From positions 1 to 28,851 of the forward strand of contig JNSE01000035.1 of the NCBI GenBank assembly GCA_000754455.1: a DNA stretch of 28,851 nucleotides, written 5' to 3'. The DNA comes from an actinobacterium acAMD-2 (lineage in GTDB: Bacteria; Actinomycetota; Actinomycetes; UBA12327). The notes under the pieces were generated by a model that searched no databases, was not told where the DNA came from, and was given only the letters and a program-made list of their open reading frames with translations. A program made the position numbers and the translations under genes. Shown here in pieces: positions 1 through 8,022 of the stretch; positions within the stretch are counted from its first letter, which is position 1, and every line of letters begins with the position of its first letter.

Positions 1-348
1 CGCAGTGCAGGGTCTTTGGTTTGGGATCTAGGAGACACTGGTGGAACGGTCAGCATCCGTATGCCGTTGGCGGAATTGGCGCAAGATGTGTTGATTCGCA
101 CCGGTCCACTGGCAGTGATGTCGGCGAATCGAATCGGGATGCCGGCGCCCTTGAGCGTTGCGGAATTGGTCGCTGGCCTCGGTGACATCGCTGAGCTAGA
201 TGTCATCTTGGATTCAGGAACGCTTGATCAGCAGGCACCAAGCTCGATTGTTGACCTGACGGGTGAGCGTCCAAGATTGCTCCGTGAAGGTTCAGTAACT
301 GCCGATCAATTGCGAGTGGTTTTGGGCGATCTAGAGGTGCTGGAGTGA
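1..348 (+). CDS. L-threonylcarbamoyladenylate synthase (Sua5/YrdC family), C-terminal fragment
   Basis: This is the 3' end of a gene cut by the window edge; the frame is open from base 1 and stops with TGA at 346–348. The roughly 115 residues visible contain S-A-N-R-I-G followed by a Pro-Ala stretch, which matches the SAN signature of YrdC/Sua5 proteins. These proteins make threonylcarbamoyl-AMP from threonine, bicarbonate and ATP for the universal t6A37 tRNA modification in the cytoplasm. The tail (ending G-D-L-E-V-L-E) is the usual short C-terminus of the bacterial form. Position supports the call: in many actinobacteria sua5 lies between prmC/prfA and the glyA–atp region. The true start and the catalytic N-terminal half are not visible, so intactness cannot be judged. 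Confidence 0.85.
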   Translation, partial: RSAGSLVWDLGDTGGTVSIRMPLAELAQDVLIRTGPLAVMSANRIGMPAPLSVAELVAGLGDIAELDVILDSGTLDQQAPSSIVDLTGERPRLLREGSVTADQLRVVLGDLEVLE

Positions 349-439
349 GTGGTGTGACGACGTTGACCGTCTGCGCCGTTGACTTGACCTAGTCATAGAC
401 TCAATACACCTATTAGCCACGCTCGCCTCAGGAGTTCGT

Positions 440-1714
440 ATGACTTCGTCCGATGTGCCCTTTTGGGGACCAGACTTCGCCGCATTGAATCGTCAGGACC
501 CTGAAATTGCGACGGTGTTGTTGGACGAACTAGACCGCCAGCGTGAAGGTTTACAACTCATTGCCAGTGAGAACTTCACGAGCCCTGCGGTGCTCGCTGC
601 TCTGGGAAGTACCTTGAGTAATAAGTACGCCGAGGGCTACCCGGGCAAGCGTTATTACGGCGGATGCTCTGAGGTGGACAAGGCAGAAAACATCGGCATC
701 GAGCGGGCGAAAGCACTCTTTGGTGCTGATCACGCCAACTTGCAGCCACACTCGGGTGCCAGCGCCAACATCGCTGCGTATGCGGCGTTCTTGGTTCCCG
801 GAGACACCGTTCTTGCGATGTCGCTGCCCCACGGTGGTCACCTGACGCATGGCTCAAAGGTGAACTTCAGTGGTAAATGGTTCAACACTGTTTCGTATGG
901 CGTGCGTGAAGACACTGAACTCATTGACTACGACCAGGTGCGCGAATTAGCGCGTGAGCACCGCCCAAAGATGATCATTTGTGGCGCCACCGCATACACA
1001 CGCCTGATTGATTTTGCTGCTTTCCGGGAAATTGCTGACGAAGTCGGAGCGATTTTGATGGTCGATGCCGCTCATTTCATTGGCCTGGTTGCCGGTAAGG
1101 CCATCCCTACCCCCGTTCCTTTCGCCGACGTTGTGTGCTTCACCACGCACAAGGTTTTGCGTGGGCCGCGTGGTGGAATGATTTTGTGCAGGGAAGAACA
1201 TGCGGCCAAGATCGACAAGGCCGTGTTCCCTTTCATGCAGGGTGGGCCATTGATGCATGCTGTTGCAGCCAAGGCCGTGGCGCTGCGCGAGGCTGCTTCT
1301 CCCGAATACCAGACCTATGCCAAGCAAGTGATTGCGAATGCCCAGGCCTTAAGTTCGGGTTTGGCTGATCGCGGCATGCGTCCGGTGAGCGGCGGAACCG
1401 ATACCCACTTGTCGTTGATTGACTTGCAGGGCATTGGTGTGACAGGTGCAGAAGCCGAAGCGCGCTGCGATGCCGCTCGCATTACTTTGAACAAGAATGC
1501 CATTCCTTACGATCCGCAACCACCGATGGTTTCTTCGGGTATTCGTGTAGGAACTCCAGCTGTCACGACACAAGGCTTAGTGGAAGCAGACATGGCAGTT
1601 ATTGCGGACCTGATTGGCCGTGCGGTTCGTGATGAAGACGGAACGCAAGCCTCCACGATCGCCGCTGAAGTATCAGCCTTGGTGGGTAAGCACCCTGCGT
1701 ACGCTCAAAACTAG
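440..1714 (+). CDS. glyA: Serine hydroxymethyltransferase
   Basis: GlyA interconverts serine and glycine using tetrahydrofolate and PLP, and is the main source of one-carbon units. The 424-residue protein has the normal family length. Visible signatures are the N-terminal L-I-A-S-E-N-F-T-S motif, Y-A-E-G-Y-P-G-K-R-Y-Y-G-G, the H-S-G-A-S-A-N substrate loop and the PLP-lysine motif T-T-H-K-V-L-R-G-P-R-G-G, with the Schiff-base lysine at K238. The D-x-A-H segment before it is slightly unusual (AHFIGLVAGK instead of the common AH(I/F)AGLVAAG), but Asp and His are kept. The ATG at 440 has AGGAG at 430–434, five bases upstream. The 91-bp gap from sua5 has several TTGAC-like boxes (363–389) but no clear matching -10. 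A glyA gene just upstream of the atp operon is a familiar actinobacterial arrangement (from memory). Confidence 0.96.
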   Translation: MTSSDVPFWGPDFAALNRQDPEIATVLLDELDRQREGLQLIASENFTSPAVLAALGSTLSNKYAEGYPGKRYYGGCSEVDKAENIGIERAKALFGADHANLQPHSGASANIAAYAAFLVPGDTVLAMSLPHGGHLTHGSKVNFSGKWFNTVSYGVREDTELIDYDQVRELAREHRPKMIICGATAYTRLIDFAAFREIADEVGAILMVDAAHFIGLVAGKAIPTPVPFADVVCFTTHKVLRGPRGGMILCREEHAAKIDKAVFPFMQGGPLMHAVAAKAVALREAASPEYQTYAKQVIANAQALSSGLADRGMRPVSGGTDTHLSLIDLQGIGVTGAEAEARCDAARITLNKNAIPYDPQPPMVSSGIRVGTPAVTTQGLVEADMAVIADLIGRAVRDEDGTQASTIAAEVSALVGKHPAYAQN

Positions 1715-1768
1715 AGCGGGCGCGGGTACCATCTACTAACCCACCCACCATGTAACGAACGGCGATTC

Positions 1769-3061
1769 ATGAGGCAACGAGCCAGGTTTGTGTTCTCGAC
1801 CTTGGTCCTTGACCTGCTTGCTCTCGCGGTGAGTTTGGTGTTGGCCTCAATCCGCGTCTTTGACGTGGTGTGGTTGCCGTCAGCAAACCTCCTCGCCTTT
1901 CAAAATCCGCGGCCCATGCTGGGTTTGTTAGTCATCGGTGTCGTGCTGGGTTCATGGTTGGCCTTGCGTGTGGTTGACCCTGCCTTGTCCAGGCCCAACT
2001 ATGGGCATGCGCTGTTCGCGTTGGGCATTGCCGTTGGCGTGGTCGCGGCTGGATCCTTCCTTTTGCGCACGTACTTTTCGCGTGAGTTTGTGATTGTCAC
2101 CCTTGGCGTGTGGCTTGTACTGGCTCTGATTCATCGAGCTCTTCGCCGTACTGTCCCGTGGATTGAAGCCATGGTCGTTGTTTCTGACGAGAAATATCTC
2201 GTGGCTGATTTGGCAGCGGCCCGGCACGCGCGCGTTGAACAGATTCTCAAGCCGCAAGGACAAGCACCCGCGGAGAGCCTGCCGCCGGATGTGACCTTGA
2301 TCGTTGATTTGCGTGCGGTGTTGAGCGACTCCATGGCCAGTTTTGTGTCCTCATCAACATTGGCGGGGTTGGAAGTTCGTCCCCTGAGTCAGGCTTACGA
2401 AGATCACACCGAGCGCATTCCGCTGGTGCACTTAGCGGAAGGGTGGGAAATCTCCGTACCCCTTGGCCGACGAGCGGTGTACGAGCCTTTTAAGCGCATC
2501 ATTGAGGTGGTCTTTACCGCCATCACCGCACCACTGTGGTTGATCATCATGGCGCTGACTGCTTTTGCGATCCGGATCGATTCGGGCCCATCGGTGATCT
2601 TCAAGCAGATTCGCACCGGCAAAGACGATAAGCCCTTCACGATCTATAAGTTCCGCACGATGGTCATTGACGCAGACAAGCACGCACCACAGTTCACGAT
2701 CAAGGATGATCCGCGTATCACCAGAATCGGTAAGTTCTTGCGGCGTACTCGCCTTGATGAAGTCCCTCAATTGATTAACGTCCTCAAGGGCGAGCTGGCC
2801 TTGGTGGGTCCACGCGCTGAGCAAGTTGTCTTCGCGGATCAGTTCCAGGAAGTGATTCCCTTCTATCGTTACCGTCACTTAGTTCGACCGGGGATTACTG
2901 GCTGGGCGCAGGTTAATTCCGGTTATGCCGACAACCTTGAAGCCACTATCGAAAAACTCACGTATGACTTGTACTACGTGCGACATATGTCACCGTGGGT
3001 TGACTTGAGTGTGCTGTGGCGAAGCGTGGTGACCGTTGTGTCGGGCAGGGGAGCGCAGTGA
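1769..3061 (+). CDS. Polyprenyl-phosphate sugar-1-phosphate transferase (WbaP/PglC-type initiating glycosyltransferase)
   Basis: This 430-residue membrane protein matches exopolysaccharide polyprenyl glycosylphosphotransferases. They move a sugar-1-phosphate from a UDP-sugar to undecaprenyl phosphate to start surface-glycan assembly. The N-terminal ~130 residues hold about four hydrophobic helices, followed by a soluble region (~135–230). From ~238 there is the bacterial sugar transferase core: K-R-I-I-E-V-V-F membrane helix, K-Q-I-R-T-G, Y-K-F-R-T-M, R-L-D-E-V-P-Q-L (catalytic Asp-Glu D330–E331), L-V-G-P-R-A-E and R-P-G-I-T-G-W-A-Q-V. The ATG at 1769 has no good Shine-Dalgarno; a TACCAT box lies at 1727–1732. 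Its stop overlaps the start of the next gene (GTGA). In mycobacteria and streptomycetes this slot before atpI holds a WecA/MraY-type enzyme, a different fold, so a functional swap is possible. The donor sugar is unknown. Confidence 0.88.
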   Translation: MRQRARFVFSTLVLDLLALAVSLVLASIRVFDVVWLPSANLLAFQNPRPMLGLLVIGVVLGSWLALRVVDPALSRPNYGHALFALGIAVGVVAAGSFLLRTYFSREFVIVTLGVWLVLALIHRALRRTVPWIEAMVVVSDEKYLVADLAAARHARVEQILKPQGQAPAESLPPDVTLIVDLRAVLSDSMASFVSSSTLAGLEVRPLSQAYEDHTERIPLVHLAEGWEISVPLGRRAVYEPFKRIIEVVFTAITAPLWLIIMALTAFAIRIDSGPSVIFKQIRTGKDDKPFTIYKFRTMVIDADKHAPQFTIKDDPRITRIGKFLRRTRLDEVPQLINVLKGELALVGPRAEQVVFADQFQEVIPFYRYRHLVRPGITGWAQVNSGYADNLEATIEKLTYDLYYVRHMSPWVDLSVLWRSVVTVVSGRGAQ

Positions 3062-3492
3062 GTTTGTTCTCTGCGGTGATGGGGGGAGTACCCGAAGAAG
3101 CACGTTTGCGCAATCGCCGATATCTGGTGATCTGCCTCGCGGCTGGGGGATTTGCCACGTGTCTTGTCGTCTTGTCGCTGAGTGTCTTCCGGGGACTTTC
3201 TGGACTGATAGGTGCCCTGTTGGGCCTTCTCTTGGTTTGTCTTTTCTTTGGGTCGAGCCTGATCGCGTTGATTCTGACCAGGAATTCTTCGGCCGCAACG
3301 GTGGCGTCGGTGCTTATTGCGCTCTATGCAGGAAAGCTCGTCTTGGTTGTTGCTGCCATTATTGGCCTGAGGCCGATAGCGGGAATTGACCATTTGTCGT
3401 TCTTTCTGTCCGTTGTTGTGGGGGCCTTGATCGCGACTGTTTCTGGCCTATTTCTTTGGACAAAGCTCCAATTTCCCTACGTCCGGACGTGA
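3058..3492 (+). CDS. AtpI-like four-helix membrane protein upstream of the ATP synthase
   Basis: This 144-residue protein is almost wholly hydrophobic, with four predicted membrane segments (about 22–44, 47–73, 81–103 and 112–134) and a short basic N-terminus. Size, topology and position just before the Fo genes fit the ATP synthase protein I family (Rv1303-like). These proteins assist c-ring assembly or Mg2+ handling and are not part of the final enzyme. The GTG at 3058 overlaps the stop of the sugar transferase (GTGA) and has GGGGAG about four to five bases upstream, so translation is probably coupled to that gene. An earlier in-frame start at 3016 would lie inside the transferase and lacks support. 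The assignment rests on topology and context more than on conserved residues. Confidence 0.68.
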   Translation: MSLFSAVMGGVPEEARLRNRRYLVICLAAGGFATCLVVLSLSVFRGLSGLIGALLGLLLVCLFFGSSLIALILTRNSSAATVASVLIALYAGKLVLVVAAIIGLRPIAGIDHLSFFLSVVVGALIATVSGLFLWTKLQFPYVRT

Positions 3493-3552
3493 CTCACCTC
3501 ACAATGATGATGTGAGCTTCCTACCCTGAAAATCGAGGGGTTTTGTGGCTGA

Positions 3553-3558
3553 TACTGT
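3553..3558 (+). promoter_or_regulatory. Putative -10 box (TACTGT) for a leaderless atpZ transcript
   Basis: TACTGT fits the TANNNT pattern and occupies -12 to -7 relative to the GTG start at 3565, which has no Shine-Dalgarno. A transcript from here would begin at or next to the start codon. GATACT at 3551–3556 overlaps it and is an alternative reading. No convincing -35 is seen. Confidence 0.42.
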
Positions 3559-3564
3559 CGCCCC

Positions 3565-3780
3565 GTGAAGATTGGGGCACCACCTCGCGGGCGCGCGAAC
3601 GCGGATTCTGAAGCCGCGTGGGGAGTCGTGGGGTACCTAGTGTCGGGTCTGTTGTTCTGGGGCGGTGTTGGAGCGCTGAGCGACCGGATTTTCGGGACGG
3701 CATTGTTGTTCCCGGTCGGCTTGCTTATTGGCGCTGTCTTAGGGTTATACCTTGTTTGGGTGCGTTATGGACGCACGTAA
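3565..3780 (+). CDS. AtpZ/AtpI family small membrane protein
   Basis: The 71-residue product has a charged N-terminus and two membrane helices (about 20–40 and 47–66). They are joined by a loop reading A-L-S-D-R-I-F-G-T, followed by G-L-L-I-G-A-V-L-G-L. This matches the AtpZ signature (G-x-x-L-D-x-x-F-G-T … G-x-x-x-G). AtpZ with AtpI is reported to form a Mg2+ or Ca2+ channel linked to ATP synthase loading in Bacillus pseudofirmus; that role here is inferred. The GTG at 3565 has no Shine-Dalgarno, and a TANNNT box just upstream suggests a leaderless transcript and hence a promoter inside the operon. Here the 4-helix AtpI-like gene precedes the AtpZ-like gene. The 72-bp gap before it carries a 6-bp dyad (3498–3516). 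Confidence 0.75.
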   Translation: MKIGAPPRGRANADSEAAWGVVGYLVSGLLFWGGVGALSDRIFGTALLFPVGLLIGAVLGLYLVWVRYGRT

Positions 3781-3843
3781 CTGTGGTGGCACTCGGTTCA
3801 GTACGAATCGCGTAGGTTTTAAATTTTGTGACATGGAGGTTTA

Positions 3844-4659
3844 GTGAGTTCCGCCGCGTTCGCTCTGTCTCATAATTTTGTTGCCGCTGCTGGAGAAGGC
3901 TTCACGCCGCCTGGCCTTGGTGAATTCATTTTTCAGCCGTATTTCTCCGATGGCACGCTTCCTTGGCTGACGAAGCCTTTGGTGGCATCTGTTTTCGCAG
4001 CCGTCGTGGTCATGGTTTTCTTTCTCGTTGGGTCGCGACAGCGGGCGCTTGTCCCAGGCCGTTTTCAGTTCGCTGTTGAGTCGGTTTATACCTTCGTTCG
4101 TAATGGGATTGCTCGAGATGTCATCGGACATGGATTTGAGAAGTATGTTCCGTATCTGGTCACTGCGTTCGCCTTCATCGCTGTAAGCAACCTGTTCGGA
4201 GTTATTCCTGGAATTCAGTTTCCAACCTTGGCGCGGTTAGGTTTCCCGCTGGCGTTGGCGCTCTTTAGCTGGGCGATATACCTAGGCATCGGTATTAAGC
4301 GAGCAGGATTCTTCGGTTATTTCAAGTCCGTTATGTTCCCTCCTGGGCTTCCAGTCTTTATCTACCCATTGCTGGCTCCCATTGAATTAATCCAAGTACT
4401 CCTGATTCGCCCGTTTTCCCTGGCATTGCGTTTGACCGCAAATATGTTTGCTGGCCATATTCTGTTGTTGCTGTTCACGTTGGGCGGCACCTACATGTTG
4501 TTCAACGAGTCAGTCCTGCTCAAGGTGCTCGCACCCTTTGCTCTGGCAAGTGCTGTTGGCTTGACGTCCTTTGAAGCTTTTATTCAAGTGCTTCAGGCCT
4601 ACATCTTCACCCTCCTCTCGGCCCTCTACATCGCGGAAGCGATGTCTGAGGAACACTGA
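3844..4659 (+). CDS. atpB: F1Fo ATP synthase subunit a
   Basis: Subunit a forms the proton half-channels beside the c-ring. The 271-residue protein has about five to six hydrophobic helices. It contains the family signature R-P-F-S-L-A-L-R-L-T-A-N-M-F-A-G-H, with the essential arginine at R196 (equivalent to E. coli aR210). The C-terminal helix has the expected F-I-Q-V-L-Q-A-Y-I-F-T-L-L pattern. The GTG start at 3844 is preceded by GGAGG at 3835–3839. It is the first Fo structural gene of a complete operon in the standard order. The 63-bp gap before it is AT-rich just upstream of the ribosome site (TTTTAAATTTT around 3818), which may hold a promoter, but no -35/-10 pair is convincing. Confidence 0.97.
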   Translation: MSSAAFALSHNFVAAAGEGFTPPGLGEFIFQPYFSDGTLPWLTKPLVASVFAAVVVMVFFLVGSRQRALVPGRFQFAVESVYTFVRNGIARDVIGHGFEKYVPYLVTAFAFIAVSNLFGVIPGIQFPTLARLGFPLALALFSWAIYLGIGIKRAGFFGYFKSVMFPPGLPVFIYPLLAPIELIQVLLIRPFSLALRLTANMFAGHILLLLFTLGGTYMLFNESVLLKVLAPFALASAVGLTSFEAFIQVLQAYIFTLLSALYIAEAMSEEH

Positions 4660-4702
4660 GGCATCTGCGCTTCGGCGCCAATCTGAAAGGAAAAGTTCCA
4701 CC

Positions 4703-4912
4703 ATGGAAAACAACATCACGCTCGCGGGACCGTTGGTCTACGCCTTGGCAACGCTGGGACCTGGAATCGGCATTGGTCTGATTTTCTCGGCATACGTCAG
4801 TGGGGTAGCTCGTCAACCCGAGGCCAACAGCATCCTGCGACCGATTGCATTCCTGGGATTTGCCTTGGTTGAGATCTTGGCCCTTATCGGCCTGGTCTTT
4901 GCATTCCTCTAA
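4703..4912 (+). CDS. atpE: F1Fo ATP synthase subunit c
   Basis: This 69-residue hairpin proteolipid forms the rotating c-ring. Helix 1 carries the glycine-rich G-P-G-I-G-I-G-L stretch, the polar loop is A-R-Q-P-E-A, and helix 2 has F-A-L-V-E-I-L-A-L with the ion-carrying glutamate E57. The Gln and Thr companions of sodium-binding c subunits are not seen, so proton coupling is likely. The ATG at 4703 gives the normal family length and the expected N-terminus. The same frame is open further upstream, but that part overlaps the end of atpB and is not protein-like. A purine-rich AAAGGA lies about 11 bases upstream, a rather long spacing. Confidence 0.97.
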   Translation: MENNITLAGPLVYALATLGPGIGIGLIFSAYVSGVARQPEANSILRPIAFLGFALVEILALIGLVFAFL

Positions 4913-4951
4913 ACGGCCCGTTGCTTATCACCCACAAGGGAAATTGACACT

Positions 4952-5515
4952 ATGTCGTTCAATCTGATTGCTAGCACTGCGATCACTGCCTCAGGCGAGT
5001 CGATCTCTTCATTGTTGCCAAAAATTGAAGAGTTGCTCGTTGGAATCGTAGGTTTTGCGGTTTTACTTTTCATCCTCAAGAAATTTGCTTACCCCCAGTT
5101 TGAGGCCACTTTCCAAGAGCGAACTGCCGCAATTGAAGGTGGAATTGAAAAGGCTGAGAAGGCTCAAGAACAAGCATCGGCCGCACTGGCTCAATATCAA
5201 GCGCAGTTGGCTGACGCTCGTGGCGAGGCTTCAACGATTCGTTCCGAAGCCCAGGCCGATCGTGCCCGCATCGTTGAAGAAGCGCGTTCCGAAGCCACAG
5301 CTGCTGCGGAACAAGTGACTTCCCGCGCTGCTGCACAAATGGAAGCCGATCGCTTGGCTGCTAAAGCCGAGCTGTCTGCTGAAGTTGGTCGAATAGCACT
5401 AGACCTTGCGAGTCGTGTCGTAGGTGAAGCCTTGACTGACGATGCTCGGGCCCGTGCAACGGTTGACCGTTTCATTGCAGATCTGGAAAGTTCGACACAG
5501 GAGGGCACTCGCTGA
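4952..5515 (+). CDS. atpF: F1Fo ATP synthase subunit b
   Basis: Subunit b is the peripheral stalk linking Fo to the delta subunit and F1. The 187-residue protein has one membrane helix near residues 27–43, then F-A-Y-P-Q-F-E, and a long Ala/Glu/Gln-rich coiled coil through about residue 170. This is the classical single-b layout. The ATG at 4952 follows atpE by 39 bp with an AAGGGA ribosome site. Its TGA overlaps the ATG of atpH by one base (TGATG), so the two stalk subunits are translationally coupled. Confidence 0.95.
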   Translation: MSFNLIASTAITASGESISSLLPKIEELLVGIVGFAVLLFILKKFAYPQFEATFQERTAAIEGGIEKAEKAQEQASAALAQYQAQLADARGEASTIRSEAQADRARIVEEARSEATAAAEQVTSRAAAQMEADRLAAKAELSAEVGRIALDLASRVVGEALTDDARARATVDRFIADLESSTQEGTR

Positions 5516-6324
5516 TGTTGGGCGCCAGTCGTACATCCCTAGAGACTGTTCGTGAGGTCCTCGCGAACAATCCCGGTGATGCTGAACTTGGAGAGCAGCT
5601 CTTGGCAATCGCCACGTTGCTTGCCTCTGAATCCACGCTGCGTGGATCCTTGGGCGATCCAGGTAGTGCGGCTGCACAACGCATTGCGATTGTTGACTCA
5701 CTACTTGCCGGCAAGATCTCGGCTGTTGCCTTGAACCTGGCTAAGGAAGTCGTTTCTCGTCGTTGGTCTAGTGGCCGAGACTTGGTGGAGGCTTTCGGAA
5801 CACTTGGCGCGGAAGCGTTGTTCATTCAGGCTGAGTCCGATGGCCGCCTTGATGCAGTTCAAAACCAGCTGTTTGACTTCTCTCGCACTGTTGCAGCCAA
5901 CGGCGATCTTCAGTTGGCGCTAAGTAACCCTGCGGTTCCTGGTGATCAACGTTCAGCAGTTGTTGGTTCCCTTGTAGAAGGTCGAGTTGAACCCGAAACG
6001 CTCGTTCTGCTCAAGGACTCGGTGAGTAATCCACGTGGCCGTCGACTGGACGATGCTTTGAACGAGTTGGTTGAACTAGCTGCAGTCCGCCGGCGTGAGT
6101 TGTTGGCGCAAGTGCGAGCAGCCATTGAATTGTCGAGCGAACAAAGTGAGCGTTTGTCGGCTGTTTTGTCCCGTATCTACGGACAGCCCGTGCAGATCCA
6201 GCAAATTATTGACCCCACGGTTGTTGGTGGAGTCAGTGTGACCATTAATGACGAAGTAATTGACGGAACTACGGTCCACCGCCTCGAGCAAGCACGTCGC
6301 CTGCTCGTGGGTGGCCAGGCCTAA
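5515..6324 (+). CDS. atpH: F1Fo ATP synthase subunit delta
   Basis: Delta joins the b stalk to the top of the alpha3beta3 hexamer. At 269 residues it is about 90 longer than the E. coli subunit (177), as in Streptomyces. It is not the much longer b-delta fusion of mycobacteria. The C-terminal portion shows the OSCP/delta signature region (P-V-Q-I-Q-Q-I-I-D-P-T-V-V-G-G-V-S-V), which identifies the family. The ATG overlaps the atpF stop by one base and has a strong AGGAGGG at 5500–5506. The 57-bp gap to atpA contains the 8-bp palindrome TAGCGCTA at 6353–6360, with no obvious role. Confidence 0.95.
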   Translation: MLGASRTSLETVREVLANNPGDAELGEQLLAIATLLASESTLRGSLGDPGSAAAQRIAIVDSLLAGKISAVALNLAKEVVSRRWSSGRDLVEAFGTLGAEALFIQAESDGRLDAVQNQLFDFSRTVAANGDLQLALSNPAVPGDQRSAVVGSLVEGRVEPETLVLLKDSVSNPRGRRLDDALNELVELAAVRRRELLAQVRAAIELSSEQSERLSAVLSRIYGQPVQIQQIIDPTVVGGVSVTINDEVIDGTTVHRLEQARRLLVGGQA

Positions 6325-6381
6325 TCAAACAAAGCAACACGCTGGCAACCGCTAGCGCTAACAAGAGGGAAGCGAAGACAC

Positions 6382-8010
6382 ATGGCCGAGCTAACGATCC
6401 GACCGGATGAAATCCGCGACGCGATCGAGCGGAACGTAGCTGCGTTCACGCCCGAGACCTCCCGCGAAGAAGTAGGCCGCGTTGTTGAAACCGGTGACGG
6501 TATCGCGCGCGTTGAAGGCCTGCACTCAGCGATGACCAACGAGTTGCTGGAGTTTGAAAACGGACTCCTCGGCGTTGCCTTGAACCTAGACATCCGCGAG
6601 ATCGGTGCGGTGTTGTTGGGTGATGGAACCAAGATTGAAGAAGGACAGATGGTGCGACGCACCGCTGAGATTTTGTCTGTCCCCGTCGGCGATGGCTTCC
6701 TCGGTCGCGTCGTTGACCCGCTGGGTAACCCCATCGATGGTCGTGGCGAAATCGTTGCTGAGGGTCGTCGTGCTCTGGAAGTTCAGGCACCCACCGTTGT
6801 GCAACGCCAGCCGGTGAAGGAGCCCCTCCAGACTGGTATCAAGGCCGTTGACGCCATGACGGCAATCGGACGCGGACAGCGTCAGTTGATTATTGGTGAC
6901 CGCCAGACCGGCAAGACCGCGGTGGCGATTGACACCATCATCAACCAGCGCGAGAACTGGTTGACCGGTGACAAGAACAAGCAGGTGAAGTGCATCTACG
7001 TTGCGGTCGGGCAAAAGGGAACGACGATCGCTTCTGTGCGTGGAGCTCTCGAAGAAGCCGGCGCAATGGAATACACCACGATCGTTGCTGCTCCGGCATC
7101 TGACCCAGCAGGGTTTAAGTACTTGGCGCCTTACACCGGTTCGGCCATTGGTCAACACTGGATGTACAAGGGCGAGCACGTTCTCATCGTGTTTGATGAC
7201 TTGAGTAAGCAGGCTGAGGCCTACCGAACCGTTTCCTTGCTCTTGCGCCGCCCACCGGGTCGCGAGGCTTACCCCGGTGACGTCTTCTACTTGCACAGCC
7301 GTCTGCTCGAGCGTTGCGCCAAGCTCAACGATGAACTAGGTGCAGGTTCGATGACCGGACTTCCCATCATCGAGACCAAGGGCAATGACGTTTCGGCCTA
7401 CATCCCGACGAACGTTATTTCGATCACCGACGGACAGATCTTCCTCGAGACGGACTTGTTCAACTCCGGTGTGCGACCAGCCATCAACGTCGGAATCTCT
7501 GTTTCTCGAGTCGGTGGTTCGGCACAGGTCAAGGCCATGAAGGCCGTGGCGGGTCGTCTGCGTTTGGACTTGGCTCAGTTCCGTGAGCTGGAAGCCTTCG
7601 CGGCTTTCGGTTCGGACTTGGACAAGGCATCGAAGGCTCAGCTTGAGCGTGGTGCCCGCCTGGTCGAACTGTTGAAGCAGCCGCAGTACGCACCGTTCTC
7701 GGTTGAGCGCCAGGTTGTATCCCTGTGGGCCGGAACCACGGGTCGTCTTGACGATGTGCCGGTAGAAGACATTCGTGCCTTTGAAGAGCAGTTCCTCGAC
7801 TACGTCACGAACCAGCACGCTGGTGTGGTGGCCGAGATTGCGAACACCAAGGCTCTGTCGGATGACTCCATCGCCGAGTTGATCAAGGCGATTGATGCCT
7901 TTAAGAAGACCTTCACCACCTCCAGTGGTGAGCTGTTGATCAAGGACGTCCCCGTGGACGCTTTGGAAGAAACAGAAGTTGACCACGCCAGCATCACCGT
8001 AAACCGCTAA
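6382..8010 (+). CDS. atpA: F1Fo ATP synthase subunit alpha
   Basis: Alpha carries the non-catalytic nucleotide sites of the F1 hexamer. The 542-residue protein has the P-loop G-D-R-Q-T-G-K-T at 172–179 and, before it, the conserved segment I-K-A-V-D-A-M-T-A-I-G-R-G-Q-R. It also has I-I-E-T-K-G-N-D-V-S-A-Y-I-P-T-N and the S-R-V-G-G-S-A-Q region of the alpha-specific central domain. The length suits an actinobacterial alpha with its C-terminal extension, which ends in a charged tail; in mycobacteria such an extension restrains ATP hydrolysis (known for that group, inferred here). The ATG at 6382 has a purine-rich AAGAGGGA about ten bases upstream. Confidence 0.98.
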   Translation: MAELTIRPDEIRDAIERNVAAFTPETSREEVGRVVETGDGIARVEGLHSAMTNELLEFENGLLGVALNLDIREIGAVLLGDGTKIEEGQMVRRTAEILSVPVGDGFLGRVVDPLGNPIDGRGEIVAEGRRALEVQAPTVVQRQPVKEPLQTGIKAVDAMTAIGRGQRQLIIGDRQTGKTAVAIDTIINQRENWLTGDKNKQVKCIYVAVGQKGTTIASVRGALEEAGAMEYTTIVAAPASDPAGFKYLAPYTGSAIGQHWMYKGEHVLIVFDDLSKQAEAYRTVSLLLRRPPGREAYPGDVFYLHSRLLERCAKLNDELGAGSMTGLPIIETKGNDVSAYIPTNVISITDGQIFLETDLFNSGVRPAINVGISVSRVGGSAQVKAMKAVAGRLRLDLAQFRELEAFAAFGSDLDKASKAQLERGARLVELLKQPQYAPFSVERQVVSLWAGTTGRLDDVPVEDIRAFEEQFLDYVTNQHAGVVAEIANTKALSDDSIAELIKAIDAFKKTFTTSSGELLIKDVPVDALEETEVDHASITVNR

Positions 8011-8022
8011 GGAATCAGTTAA

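Noticed and set aside
363..389. Three TTGAC boxes upstream of glyA as a strong promoter
   Set aside because: No -10 with acceptable match and spacing was found for any of them, so no promoter is called.
3498..3516. CTCACA/TGTGAG dyad after the AtpI-like gene as a terminator
   Set aside because: The stem is only 6 bp with no T-run, and the genes on both sides probably belong to one operon.
6586..7296. 236-codon open frame antisense to atpA
   Set aside because: It mirrors atpA codons, has no recognisable domain or ribosome site, and atpA is certain on the other strand.
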